NCBI GenBank assembly: GCA_937941765.1
Contig: CALDGQ010000018.1
Span: 52,245 to 116,244, forward strand
Origin: an uncultured Saprospiraceae bacterium
GTDB taxonomy: Bacteria; Bacteroidota; Bacteroidia; Chitinophagales; Saprospiraceae
Length of the DNA: 64,000 bases
Reading direction: 5' to 3'
Part shown: positions 20,001 through 28,742 of the stretch, piece by piece
Layout of the letters: every line of letters begins with the position of its first letter
How positions within the stretch are numbered: the stretch's first letter is position 1
Position numbers and translations under genes: made by a program
Notes under the pieces: generated by a model
What the model was told of the DNA's origin: nothing
The model's database searches: none
What the model saw: the letters and a program-made list of their open reading frames with translations, nothing else

Positions 20001-23000
20001 AATCTATACGCCGGAACTTTTTCTGTAACTGTCACAGATGCAAATGATTGTACAGGAGTTGAAGAAGTAGAAGTCTTCCAACCGCTACAATTAAATGCGA
20101 TTACAGTCCAAGATTCAGTTTCGTGTTTTGGTCTTTCCGATGGATCCGTTTCTGTAATACCAGATGGAGGAACATTGCCATACACTTTTGAATGGAGTGA
20201 TGGAAGTATGACACAAACTGCTGAAAATTTGCCAGCTGGCGTTTACGATGTCACTGTTACGGATGCAAATGATTGTTTTATAATAGAGCCTGCAGTTATT
20301 TTAACACCGGCAGAAATTATAATTCAAACAACAGATATACAAGATGCTTTTTGTTTTAATGGAAGTGACGGGACAGCAACTGTTGCCGCTTCTGGAGGAG
20401 TCGCTCCATTTACTTATCAATGGAATGATCCTGCTGGACAGTCTGATTCAATTGCTACTAATTTAGAAGCTGGAGATTATACAGTTGTTGTAACAGATGC
20501 TGATGGTTGTATGAACACCAGTATGGTTACGGTCGGCGAAGGAGATCCAATAAATCTCGTTGTGTCTGCAACGGATGCAAGTTGTTGGGATATTCCTGAT
20601 GGAACTGCAACGGTTAATGCATCTGGTGGCGCTGGTCCTTTTACCTATCTTTGGAATGATGCAACCGCTCAAACAGATTCTATTGCAATAGGACTGTTGA
20701 CAGGTAATTATATGGTGTCCGTAACAGATATCAATAATTGTACAACCACCGCAAATATATTTGTACCTGCACCCCCTCAAATAGATTTAACAATATCTGC
20801 AACCACTACTTCATGTCCGAATATCGATGACGGAACAGCAAACATAATTGCAATGGGAGGAACTGCTCCTTATCAATACCAATGGAATGATCCACTGATG
20901 CAATCAACGGATATGATTTTTAATTTGGTGCCAGGGATGTATACGGTTACTGTGACAGATGATAACCTTTGTCAGGCAATTGATTCGATCGAAGTCATTT
21001 CTCCAAATGCACTAACAATAGTTTCTGTTGATGCAACAGCGATTTCTTGTTTTGATGGAAATAATGGTGCTGCCGAAGTAATGTTGACTGGTGGAACTTT
21101 ACCATATACTTTTTTATGGAGTGATCCTTTAATGCAATTTGCCAATCCAGCCATCAATTTATTTGCAGGTACCTACTATGTAACAGTTACAGATGGCAAC
21201 AATTGTGAAGTTCAAGATTCTGTTATTGTTTCACAGCCTGATTTATTAGAATTAGATATCACCGGAATTGATGTGTTATGTAATGGTGAGTCAACTGGAA
21301 GTGCTTCGGTAAATGCTAGTGGTGGAACCACGCCATATACCTATGCATGGAGCAATATGGAAACGACTTCCACTATTAATTCTTTAAATGTGGATACTTA
21401 TTTTGTAACTGTCACAGATGCAAATGGATGTGAACAAGATACACTCATTACAATTACAGAACCTTTGACAGCCATTTCTACTACAATTGGCCAAAATTTA
21501 GTTGGTTGTTTTGCTGCTAATCAAGGTGTCGCTGAAGTAATCCCAATGGGTGGTACAGGAGTGAATTACACTTATGAATGGAGTAGTGGCGCAACAACTT
21601 CAGTAGCTGGTAATTTAAGTGCAGATTGGCAGTACGTCACGGTTACTGATGAGAATAATTGTGAAGCATATGATTCATTGTTGATTCAAGAATATGAAGA
21701 AATCACTGGAAATATTATTACTATCCAACCTACTTGTTTTGAAGCAACGGATGGTCAATTAGGTATCAATATTGTTTCTGGAGGTGTTGGTTCTGGAAAT
21801 ATTACAGACTATACTTATGAATGGAGTACATCACCAATTCAGACAGGTGATTTTATTCAAGGTTTAGCAGGTGATATTACTTATACAGTTACCATTACAG
21901 ATATGGATGGTTGTACAGGAACCGCTTCTGTATTGTTAGATCAACCTCCACTTATTATTGCCAATCCGACAATGACAGGTGTTACTTGTTTCGGATTAAG
22001 TGATGGAACCATTACTTTAAATCCTATTGGTGCCAATCCAGATTATACTTATCAATGGGGTGCCAATGCAAATAATCAAATTACTCAAACAGCTATCGAT
22101 TTACCATTAGGTACTTATGCAGTAACTATTACTGATGATCAAAATTGTCAAATGGATACGATGATTATGGTTACTCAACCGGACCCGTTAGCATTAAGTT
22201 TGGAAGCAACTATTAATCCTTGTAGTCAAGACTCATTAGGAGTGATTGTTCCGACGGTTACAGGCGGAACTTCTCCATTCTTTTATCAATGGTCAAATGG
22301 TGAAACCACTACTTCTGCTTCCGGACTTGGAAATGGGGTGTATAGTGTTACAATTATAGATGTAAATGATTGTGAAATCGTTGATTCAATTGAGATCGAA
22401 ACCATTGAGCCTTTGTGGGCAATCGTGTCAGCTGATTCGGTTCAGTGCTATGGAGATGCCAATGGATCAATAACAATAGAACCGCAAGGTGGTTCAGCGC
22501 CATATTCATATAGCCTGGATAGTATCAATTATGGTGGAGCAAGTACCATCATCGGTTTAACAGCTGGTTATTATTCCGTCTATGTAAAAGATGTAAATGG
22601 TTGTGTCTGGACAATTCCTAAAGAAGTACATACACCTGAAGAATTTATGGTCTTTACCGCAGCTGATTCTTTATTTATGGAATTGGGAGATAGCGTACGT
22701 CTATTTAGTTCATGGGAAAATGGAAGAGGTTTTGTAGAAATGTTTTGGTCAGCTCCATATGAAGGGACTTTATCTTGTGTTTGTCCAGCACCTTGGGCCG
22801 ATCCAGATTTTACGACCGATTATGAATTGTATGGAATTGATGAATATGGATGTGAAGATACCGATCAACTTCGAGTCGTCGTCAACAAACCAAGAGGCGT
22901 ATTTGTACCGAGTGGATTTACACCAAATGGAGATGGCGTCAATGATGAACTATTTGTTTTTGGACGAATCGGTACGAAAGTAATCACCTATAGAATTTAT

Positions 23001-23183
23001 GATCGTTGGGGTGAACGCGTATTTGAAAGCTCGGATTATTTGGTCAATGATGAAACAAGAGCTTGGGATGGAAACTTCAGAACAAAACAATTGCCAGCTG
23101 GTGTTTATCAGTGGATGGTTGAAGTTGAATTTTTAGATGGAATCACAGAAGTGTTTTTTGGACACACAACCTTAATAAGATAA
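17028..23183 (+). CDS. Giant SprB-repeat adhesin, T9SS type B cargo
   Basis: 2051 residues from the ATG at 17028 (signal peptide MKKIFLLVFCLSFVGYLSAQ); an open frame extends upstream but overlaps the previous gene. Domains in order: a CUB-like module (MADGSFTQCNGFFQDSGG), a PKD-like module (FEWNFGDGD...VSHRYDEPGG), two proprotein-convertase P-domain-like modules ending GWIFSWSIAF and GFLRSWSICF, then about 13 SprB-type repeats of 75-80 residues (pattern C...DG...GG..PY.Y.W......T...L..G.Y.VTVTD...C). It ends in a gliding-motility C-terminal domain (VFVPSGFTPNGDGVND, IYDRWGERVF). SprB is the mobile surface adhesin of gliding Flavobacterium; this protein shares repeat type and neighbour but not overall architecture, so I do not assign sprB. 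Confidence 0.9.
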   Translation: MKKIFLLVFCLSFVGYLSAQNIIMADGSFTQCNGFFQDSGGANGSYGNNENFTLTICSNNPSANGSHVNIQFPGVDIAEGDVLCFFDGPDVTAPMLACHTDYQVPQITIQATAANTSGCLTITFISDGSGTAQGWNAAISCVPSCQTIIANLDSSIPDVMPIDTGWIDVCPGDRVFFNGAGIYPQDGIVYNHSDLTSNFEWNFGDGDIGYGPNVSHRYDEPGGYTVQLTITDQLGCYNTNYITQRVRVSGPPNFNLLAELPTEMCVGDTVSLSAIVSENDSTYTLDINPANYSFQLEGVRSDSVALPDGTGEVYSTVISFSDFSPGQFLSSANDIVEVCVVMEHSYLRDLVIRLECPDGTEITLHEFAGQSGGQHFLGVPFEADEGTTPVQGTGWEYCWTADATNGTWIEYCDDNNPGTLPEGDYSPFDSFNDLIGCPLNGEWSINVEDLWGIDNGWIFSWSIAFQESLYPNIETFTPEVDSFNWVNQSSIVFYEPDSIVSVPQNAGTANYVFEVFDGFGCVWDTALNTTVLPITHPNCYNCGDNVIPLNDTLICEGETVQFDVDYFGPTSDEVVFESFPLYEIGNANHPLNNPYESRITISNVSPTVIVDPLVNVCKVCLDLDTDFDSDIHIYLISPDGQYLELSTANGGGGDNYTNTCFTTTATNPIQLGTPPFTGDFMPEGDWSDIDGSPINGDWTLAVSDAFGINAYGFLRSWSICFNSVNDVTYTWENNTSLSCTNCPDPEVTPSMTTDYYLVVEDSYGCVHKDTVQVEVQQQLAGPDVVDCISLENGVAEIVWDPLGGSTGYEVSINNGPWIPASEAQSHILTGLANMEMINIQIRGIAPSSNCSVAITDYSCTYIRPCTLAGNIIDITGTTCYDSADGAIDVSAFDGINPITFSLDGNPFQSSGSYPNITGGDHFIIILDNDLCFDTVFFTVPQPDSIAIAFDVDSTGCNAGNDGMATANAIGGQGFYTYSWNTLPQQITQTASNLYAGTFSVTVTDANDCTGVEEVEVFQPLQLNAITVQDSVSCFGLSDGSVSVIPDGGTLPYTFEWSDGSMTQTAENLPAGVYDVTVTDANDCFIIEPAVILTPAEIIIQTTDIQDAFCFNGSDGTATVAASGGVAPFTYQWNDPAGQSDSIATNLEAGDYTVVVTDADGCMNTSMVTVGEGDPINLVVSATDASCWDIPDGTATVNASGGAGPFTYLWNDATAQTDSIAIGLLTGNYMVSVTDINNCTTTANIFVPAPPQIDLTISATTTSCPNIDDGTANIIAMGGTAPYQYQWNDPLMQSTDMIFNLVPGMYTVTVTDDNLCQAIDSIEVISPNALTIVSVDATAISCFDGNNGAAEVMLTGGTLPYTFLWSDPLMQFANPAINLFAGTYYVTVTDGNNCEVQDSVIVSQPDLLELDITGIDVLCNGESTGSASVNASGGTTPYTYAWSNMETTSTINSLNVDTYFVTVTDANGCEQDTLITITEPLTAISTTIGQNLVGCFAANQGVAEVIPMGGTGVNYTYEWSSGATTSVAGNLSADWQYVTVTDENNCEAYDSLLIQEYEEITGNIITIQPTCFEATDGQLGINIVSGGVGSGNITDYTYEWSTSPIQTGDFIQGLAGDITYTVTITDMDGCTGTASVLLDQPPLIIANPTMTGVTCFGLSDGTITLNPIGANPDYTYQWGANANNQITQTAIDLPLGTYAVTITDDQNCQMDTMIMVTQPDPLALSLEATINPCSQDSLGVIVPTVTGGTSPFFYQWSNGETTTSASGLGNGVYSVTIIDVNDCEIVDSIEIETIEPLWAIVSADSVQCYGDANGSITIEPQGGSAPYSYSLDSINYGGASTIIGLTAGYYSVYVKDVNGCVWTIPKEVHTPEEFMVFTAADSLFMELGDSVRLFSSWENGRGFVEMFWSAPYEGTLSCVCPAPWADPDFTTDYELYGIDEYGCEDTDQLRVVVNKPRGVFVPSGFTPNGDGVNDELFVFGRIGTKVITYRIYDRWGERVFESSDYLVNDETRAWDGNFRTKQLPAGVYQWMVEVEFLDGITEVFFGHTTLIR

Positions 23184-23213
23184 CAATTAGATAACGTAGT
23201 CAAGGAAAAATTT

Positions 23214-24284
23214 ATGAAGACAAGAATAACATTCATCCTACTTATTGCTGCTTTCTTTTCCAATTTAGGAAGTTTGCAAGCACAAGATCCTCGGTTCTCT
23301 CAATTTCCTGCAGCTCCAGTTTATCTAAACCCTGCAATGACAGGTGTCTTTGATGGCACGTTTCGTTTTTCTGCCAACTACCGAGAACAGTGGGCAAGTA
23401 TTTTAGGTGATGTGCCTTTCCGTACGATTAGTGCCGCTTTTGATGGTCGTAGCCAAATTATGAAAACAGATTATATCGGCTACAGTTTGATAGCAATGAG
23501 AGATGAAGCAGGTTCAAGTCGTTTCGGGCAGACCATGGCAATGGTAGGTGCTTCTTATTTAAAAAAATTAGGTGGAAATAAATATGCTTTCAATGATCAA
23601 TACTTGATTGCTGGTGCTCAAGTTGGTGGTGGACAATATAATGTTGAATGGAGCAAGCTTTGGTTTAGCCGTCAGTTTAATACAACAACACAATTACCAG
23701 ATCCAGATAATTTGGGCTCCGGAGAACCTACTGGAAATTCTGGAAAAACTACATCTGACTTTTACACAGATGTGAATGCCGGTTTAATGTACTATACGAT
23801 ATTTGATAGCAACAAAAGTTTCTACGGTGGTATCGCAATCAATCACATTACACAACCGAAAATACGTTTGTTTGATGATGCTAATGAATCTTTATATATG
23901 CGTTGGGTTGCACACTTTGGTGGTGAATTCCCGATTACAGATGAGTTAAGTATGTTGCCTGCTTTTTCTTGGATGGCACAAGGACCTTCTCGTTCTGTTC
24001 AAGTAGGAAGTAATGTTAGATATAGCAATCATGATTGGAGAGAATTAGCGATTCGTGCCGGACTATGGTGGCATTTAGTAAATAAATTGGAAAAAGGAAT
24101 TAGTGGAGATGCCCTTATCTTTTCTGCAGTCTTAGAAATTGAAAATATCAACATTGGTTTTTCATATGATATCAATACTTCTGTTTTAAATTTAGCAACC
24201 AATTCTCGTGGTGCATATGAAGTATCCGTTATTTATGTGCAACCTTCTAAGGAGCGAATTAAGGTGAAATGTCCTAAGTTTTAA
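23214..24284 (+). CDS. PorP/SprF-family type IX secretion membrane protein
   Basis: 356 residues with a signal peptide (ending GSLQAQ). Right after it comes the family signature QDPRFSQFPAAPVYLNPAMTG, followed by RFSANYREQW. The rest is a strand-rich outer-membrane barrel. PorP/SprF proteins are outer-membrane partners of T9SS; in Flavobacterium, SprF is encoded next to SprB and needed for its surface delivery. Here it follows the SprB-like adhesin by 30 nt, so it is probably the dedicated partner for that cargo. Family confident; specific pairing inferred from the operon. Confidence 0.9.
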   Translation: MKTRITFILLIAAFFSNLGSLQAQDPRFSQFPAAPVYLNPAMTGVFDGTFRFSANYREQWASILGDVPFRTISAAFDGRSQIMKTDYIGYSLIAMRDEAGSSRFGQTMAMVGASYLKKLGGNKYAFNDQYLIAGAQVGGGQYNVEWSKLWFSRQFNTTTQLPDPDNLGSGEPTGNSGKTTSDFYTDVNAGLMYYTIFDSNKSFYGGIAINHITQPKIRLFDDANESLYMRWVAHFGGEFPITDELSMLPAFSWMAQGPSRSVQVGSNVRYSNHDWRELAIRAGLWWHLVNKLEKGISGDALIFSAVLEIENINIGFSYDINTSVLNLATNSRGAYEVSVIYVQPSKERIKVKCPKF

Positions 24285-24516
24285 TGATTTTTTTTAACAC
24301 ATAGGTTATAGAGCGACAAAGTCGCAAGGGATGTATTTTTAACCTGCCTTTGCCGGCAGGCAGGCACAAAGATTACATAAGATACAAAGTCCACAAAGGA
24401 TCTTGTTTCGTAAAATTCCTCACGCAGAAATCGCAGAAAAACGCAGAAAGAAGACTTGAAATCATATACGCACTCTTTCTGTGTGAAGAAATTTATCTGT
24501 AATTTTTAAGACTTAA
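24285..24516. repeat. Intergenic short-repeat cluster between convergent genes
   Basis: AACCTGCCTTTGCCGGCAGG, continuing CAGGC, lies at 24341-24365; with one base changed the same 25-mer is found at 50876-50900. Further on is a CGCAGAAA-type tandem (24421-24450, three units) whose last unit pairs with CTCTTTCTGTGTG (about 24474-24486). Such CGCAGAAA-like repeats are common between genes in this phylum. It lies between the 3' ends of the porP-like and DUF4139 genes, so terminator use is possible. Confidence 0.6.
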
Positions 24517-26133
24517 TTAATACGTAACATAAACCTTATAGTCATACTTAATCTCTTTCTCCTCACCAGGCTTCATCGTTAACTCCCAGCAAACATCTGT
24601 CACATCATTAACACCATAATTACGAATGGCTTGAGTCGCTTTTAACCATTTCTCAGAAGAATCTTGTAATGCTCCAATAATGGTCCGATGCACATTTAAG
24701 TTGACCTTTTTATTTTTATAATTTCGGATTTTCACTTTCCCTTCCACTGTTACCAAATGGAAATTTCGCTTGTCTTTCTTTTTAGCATTGTCTACACGAT
24801 TGGTCGACTTTTCATCATGTGAAATTTGAATATCTGGCGCTTCTGTCAATTTGATAAATGAATGTCCTTTGACAGGTGTATAAAACATTCTGTCCTGACT
24901 GATTGGTTTTCTGATACCATCTTTTTTAACCACCATGGCAGCTCCTGAGGTCCATGGAAACGTACTGTTGTTGATTACTTTGACAGAATGCGTTGTTGGA
25001 TTTTGAGAAGAAGCTTGGTGAATGTTTTTTGCACGATAGTGATGAGCAGTAGTTGCATTTTTTGCCAAATTGCATTCGTAGATATGTTTGATATCGATAT
25101 CTGCTTCAAACATTTGGAAATAACCTCGACCACCTTTTTTTAGTGAAAAATTCTTTAAAGAATAAAAGAACAAATCTTCATTAGAAGAACCTGTTGCATC
25201 TTTGAATAAATCAGTCGTACCAGCTTGAGGTGCTTCTATTTCATAAGTCTCTGCACTGAAAGAAGCATTGGAAAATTGAGTGGCAGCTCTATTATCGATG
25301 CCCACCATTTTTCCAAATAATTCAACTAAGGAAGACAACCGATTGGCATATTTGAAATTGGGAACACCGACAACGAAATTGATATCCGTATTTTCAATGT
25401 CTTCAACATCATTGGCAACTTCTGCACGTAAGGTCAATTTAGCTTTCGTGTCATTGATCAACTCGACTAAATAAGTTGGTTCCCATTTTAATCCTCCGGT
25501 CAAATACATCATATCTAATTGATTGGAAGCAGCATTTCTTTTCAAATCAATTTCGATGATAGGTTTCAATTCTTTCGTTTCTTTTTCGAAACTGGTATTG
25601 GGATTGGTTGGAAAATCGACTCGACGGATTTCACTAGAAGCAATTGATAAATAACCTGCATCATGTTGAATTGTAACAATACCTTGACGTGTCATTGCTG
25701 CTTGAGAAATTTCTCTGTCCGTTTTGTCTTCATCGGTTTTCAATTCTTCTAAAAACAAAACGGTACCTTCTATCACTTCCTCTTTTCCAATATGAATTTT
25801 TACTTTTTGACCTTTGTTGTTTTCAAGCATCTCAAAAAAGTTGACAGGATTGACTTTCTTTTTTGTGATGACTTCGTCTTTATAGCTTACCACATTTTTT
25901 ACAGAATTGTCATTTGAATGAAACCAAAAAGTGCCAAACAATGCGGATGGTAAATTTTTAGTCATTTTATATTTACCACTTGTTGTTTTGACTGTTCCAC
26001 TTTTTTGAATAAACGAAGTGCCGTTTTTAAAGATGGAAATCGATTCTGTCTTAAAATCTTTGTTGACATCTTGCGCATTTGTAAATAAAAAAGCAACGCA
26101 AAATACAGGAATGAGAAACGTTCTGATTTTCAT
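24517..26133 (-). CDS. Secreted DUF4139-domain protein
   Basis: 538 residues with a signal peptide (ending FLFTNAQ). An N-terminal beta domain (SISIFKNGTSFIQKSGTV) is followed by a region like those in proteins with an N-terminal DUF4140-type domain, then the DUF4139 core YLTGGLKWEPTYLVEL...LRAEVANDVEDIENTDINFVVGVPNF. The C-terminus has further beta modules ending in PGEEKEIKYDYKVYV. The family is widespread and has no settled biochemical role; some relatives are called mucoidy-inhibitor-like. Likely periplasmic or outer-membrane associated. Single-gene unit, convergent with the adhesin operon. Confidence 0.75.
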   Translation of the reverse strand: MKIRTFLIPVFCVAFLFTNAQDVNKDFKTESISIFKNGTSFIQKSGTVKTTSGKYKMTKNLPSALFGTFWFHSNDNSVKNVVSYKDEVITKKKVNPVNFFEMLENNKGQKVKIHIGKEEVIEGTVLFLEELKTDEDKTDREISQAAMTRQGIVTIQHDAGYLSIASSEIRRVDFPTNPNTSFEKETKELKPIIEIDLKRNAASNQLDMMYLTGGLKWEPTYLVELINDTKAKLTLRAEVANDVEDIENTDINFVVGVPNFKYANRLSSLVELFGKMVGIDNRAATQFSNASFSAETYEIEAPQAGTTDLFKDATGSSNEDLFFYSLKNFSLKKGGRGYFQMFEADIDIKHIYECNLAKNATTAHHYRAKNIHQASSQNPTTHSVKVINNSTFPWTSGAAMVVKKDGIRKPISQDRMFYTPVKGHSFIKLTEAPDIQISHDEKSTNRVDNAKKKDKRNFHLVTVEGKVKIRNYKNKKVNLNVHRTIIGALQDSSEKWLKATQAIRNYGVNDVTDVCWELTMKPGEEKEIKYDYKVYVTY

Positions 26134-26559
26134 AATAGAATTTGAAATGAAATATAGAAAATTGAAAAATTAAAAATAGACAATAATACGCGGGCCAACG
26201 TACTCAAGTCTTTTTAATCATTAAACGAGGGTTGAGTCGGGGAAATTGTTAAAAAGAAATTCATAGTTTCAGTTGCACTGTTTAAACTTCAATTATAATT
26301 GGCGGCTCTAAACGCTGAAAGAGTGGGATTATTAAGAACGAATGTGAATTTGTCTACGCGAAAACTAAAGAAGGATATCTGATTGATTTTAGGTTTAAAA
26401 CGTTTAGAATACTTTATAATTTCACTCTTTCAGAGTTTCAATAATTCTTAACATTAGCTGTTGTAAGAATTTCACTCATTCTGGGTTGGAAAATTCGACT
26501 ATGCACCTATTCACAAACTCAAACCCTAAGATCTATTTTACATTTACATCTTGAATTTG
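26134..26559. other. Gene-free 426-nt region with complementary blocks
   Basis: CTGAAAGAGTG (about 26315-26325) is complementary to CACTCTTTCAG (about 26423-26433), and ATTATTAAGAA (about 26329-26339) is complementary to the TTCTTAA-containing block near 26441-26451. The two pairs are in crossing order, not nested. The second block AATTTCACTCTTTCAG is also directly repeated as AATTTCACTCATTCTG near 26468. The upstream ~60 nt are the leader of the DUF4139 gene. I see no coding sequence. Confidence 0.5.
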
Positions 26560-27210
26560 TCATTCCCTCTGTCCAGCATCCTCTGTATGATCCCGATATG
26601 CTTGATCAATTCGATCTAAAATGATTTGATAATGAGTAGGGTCGTTTTCGAAGTCTAAATTTTCAATATCGATAATGACATGCGGTATTGCTGTCTGTGT
26701 TTCAAAAAAGTCGAAGTAGGATTTTTGTATACTTGTTAAATAAGCTTCGTTGATTTCATTTTCATAATCTCTACCACGTTTTCTGATATTTTTTAACAAT
26801 GAACCTACGGATCGATGCAAGTAAACAATCAAATCAGGATTTGGAAAAGTCGTATCCATGATTTTGAAGATGCGTTTGAATAAACGATATTCTTCATCAT
26901 TCAAATTATTTTTTGCAAACAACAGTGTTTTTAAGAAAAAATAATCAGAAACAATACCTGTACTAAATAATTCATTTTGACTTAAATTAGCTTGCAATTG
27001 CTTATGTCTCTCTGTCATAAAAAACAACTCAACGGGGAAAGCATATTGTTCTTTATTTTTATAAAAATTGGGAAGAAATGGATTGTCATCAAATTCCTCT
27101 AAAATGACACGGCAGCCAAAATCTCTTTTGAACATATTGCACAAGGTCGTTTTGCCTGCACCGATATTTCCTTCAATGCAAATAAATTCATATGGAAATT
27201 TTCGCTTCAT
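26560..27210 (-). CDS. Deoxynucleoside kinase (dCK/dGK family)
   Basis: Phosphorylates deoxyribonucleosides to monophosphates for dNTP salvage. The 216-residue product has the P-loop GNIGAGKTT (14-22), a carboxylate-containing LEEFDDNPFL stretch for the substrate site, FFMTERHKQ in the place of the DRS/ERS motif, and the arginine-rich LID IRKRGRDYE that binds ATP phosphates. Base specificity cannot be read from sequence. The start codon overlaps the folK stop by 4 nt, so it is translationally coupled to folK; in some Bacteroidota the two activities are neighbours or fused. Confidence 0.9.
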   Translation of the reverse strand: MKRKFPYEFICIEGNIGAGKTTLCNMFKRDFGCRVILEEFDDNPFLPNFYKNKEQYAFPVELFFMTERHKQLQANLSQNELFSTGIVSDYFFLKTLLFAKNNLNDEEYRLFKRIFKIMDTTFPNPDLIVYLHRSVGSLLKNIRKRGRDYENEINEAYLTSIQKSYFDFFETQTAIPHVIIDIENLDFENDPTHYQIILDRIDQAYRDHTEDAGQRE

Positions 27211-27704
27211 TCTTCTTCAAAATTTAAAAGAAAAACCTCTAGAGTGTCAGTAGATTTTTCATACAGTTCTTCAATTGTTTCATTGAAAATTGGGTGCACA
27301 AAATCAGGAATAATTTCCATCAAAGGTATCAACACAAAATTACGATCTTGAATGTGTTTATGCGGAACTGTAAGTCGTTTTGTTTTGATTATTTGGTCTC
27401 CTAAAAATATAATATCGATATCAATCAACCTGCGTTCCCATTTCTTCACTCTAATCCGCCCCATTTCTTCTTCAATGCCGTTTGCGGCATCCAGTATCGC
27501 CTCTGGAGATAGTTCGGTAGTCAATGCAATCGCTTGATTAATAAAGGCTGGTTGGTCTTCGATTCCCCATGGTTCCGTCTCATACAAACTAGAGAATTTA
27601 GTGATCTTACCAATTCTTTTTTCAATCAAGTCATTGGCTTTTAAGAGGTTGTCTTCTCGATCTCCAAGGTTGGTTCCAGTATGTAATATAAGGTGGTTTG
27701 CCAT
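27207..27704 (-). CDS. folK: 6-hydroxymethyl-7,8-dihydropterin pyrophosphokinase
   Basis: Folate synthesis: transfers pyrophosphate from ATP to 6-hydroxymethyl-dihydropterin. The 165-residue product has all family marks in order: GTNLGDREDNL at 10-20, SLYETEPWG, QPAFINQAIAL, the ATP/Mg site RRLIDIDIIFLGD and PHKHIQDRNFVLIPL. Length is usual. The ATG at 27704 sits just after a TAACTTTG box, so the transcript may be nearly leaderless. It is followed with a 4-nt overlap by the deoxynucleoside kinase gene. Confidence 0.96.
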   Translation of the reverse strand: MANHLILHTGTNLGDREDNLLKANDLIEKRIGKITKFSSLYETEPWGIEDQPAFINQAIALTTELSPEAILDAANGIEEEMGRIRVKKWERRLIDIDIIFLGDQIIKTKRLTVPHKHIQDRNFVLIPLMEIIPDFVHPIFNETIEELYEKSTDTLEVFLLNFEEE

Positions 27705-27711
27705 GTTGCAA

Positions 27712-27719
27712 CAAAGTTA
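27712..27719 (-). promoter_or_regulatory. Possible -7 promoter element of folK
   Basis: On the minus strand the sequence TAACTTTG fits the TAnnTTTG consensus. It ends only 7 nt before the folK ATG, which would give a very short or absent 5' leader. I see no good -33 box at the expected distance. Confidence 0.3.
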
Positions 27720-27827
27720 ATTTTTGGTTGTTTTAATTGTGCATTTTGAGCTACAATTTTATCAACTATTCGTATAATTTTTCTAACATTTTTCAACCTC
27801 AATTAATTCCTTAATTTCGCAGCTTCA

Positions 27828-28742
27828 ATGAATACTTTAACGAACATAGAATACCTGCAATCTGACTATAAGGATCCTCGACCAGAGCAGCCAGCTAGTT
27901 ACCCAAAGATTCCATTGATGTTCTTCAAATTGTTGTTAAATACATTTGGAAGAATTTTCCCGAAGCCTTTCGCAGCTTTAGCTTATAAAGTTTTTTCGAC
28001 ACCTAGATCTCGTGCTAAACACCGTAAGTCAGATGCGCTTTTGGATCAAGTACAACACTTCGAATTTACTCATAACAAAAGAAAATTGAAGGGCTATAAA
28101 TGGGGGAGTGGTGACCAAATTGTTTTGCTTGTTCATGGTTGGGAATCTCGTGGAACTGCATTGAGAGGTTTCGTTCCTGGTCTTCTAAAAGCAGGTTATT
28201 GTGTGATCACATTTGATGGACCGGCTCATGGAGACTCGGAAGGAGAACGTGCGAATATTTTAAATTTTAGTAGTGCGATTAAATCTTTGATAGAGCAGGT
28301 AGATGGAAATATTGCAGCGGCTATTACCCACTCGTTTGGAGGTGCTTGTATCGTTTATATGTTGGCCAACATTGGTCGTCATATTCATATTGACAAATTG
28401 GTTTTAATTGCAGCATCTTCTAGTTCTAAAAAAACGATGGACAACTATTTGGACCTAATCGGGGCACCAAATGCAGTTAGAAAAAAATGGTTTGAATTCA
28501 TATCTTCTAAAATTCAAATTCCGCTCGAAACAATAGATGTAAGTACTTCGAATACAAAAATCAATGTGAATACTGCAATGATCCTTCATGATGAATTGGA
28601 TCCTATTACGCCAATCTCAGAAGCTAAAACTATTGCAGGTAGTTGGAAAGATACGATACTGGTCATTACTAAAGGGTATGGACATTTTAGATTGATGAAG
28701 AATCCGGATGTGGTGAAACGAATTGTTGAGTTTATAGGATAA
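27828..28742 (+). CDS. Alpha/beta hydrolase
   Basis: 304-residue alpha/beta hydrolase. The core begins with VLLVHGWESRGTALRGF (99-115), then FDGPAHGDSEG. The nucleophile elbow is ITHSFGGA with Ser169; HSFGG replaces the usual GxSxG first Gly with His. An acid is in HDELDP (Asp255 or Asp258) and the catalytic His286 is in GYGHFRL. The N-terminal ~80 residues contain a moderately hydrophobic stretch (MFFKLLLNTF) that might associate with membrane. Substrate unknown. Divergent from folK with about 120 nt between, followed by a perfect hairpin. Confidence 0.8.
   Translation: MNTLTNIEYLQSDYKDPRPEQPASYPKIPLMFFKLLLNTFGRIFPKPFAALAYKVFSTPRSRAKHRKSDALLDQVQHFEFTHNKRKLKGYKWGSGDQIVLLVHGWESRGTALRGFVPGLLKAGYCVITFDGPAHGDSEGERANILNFSSAIKSLIEQVDGNIAAAITHSFGGACIVYMLANIGRHIHIDKLVLIAASSSSKKTMDNYLDLIGAPNAVRKKWFEFISSKIQIPLETIDVSTSNTKINVNTAMILHDELDPITPISEAKTIAGSWKDTILVITKGYGHFRLMKNPDVVKRIVEFIG

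Noticed and set aside
22759..22983. Internal reading frames inside the adhesin gene
   Set aside because: Several short frames on both strands overlap the SprB-like gene; all follow from its repetitive Thr/Asp/Gly coding and have no start context.
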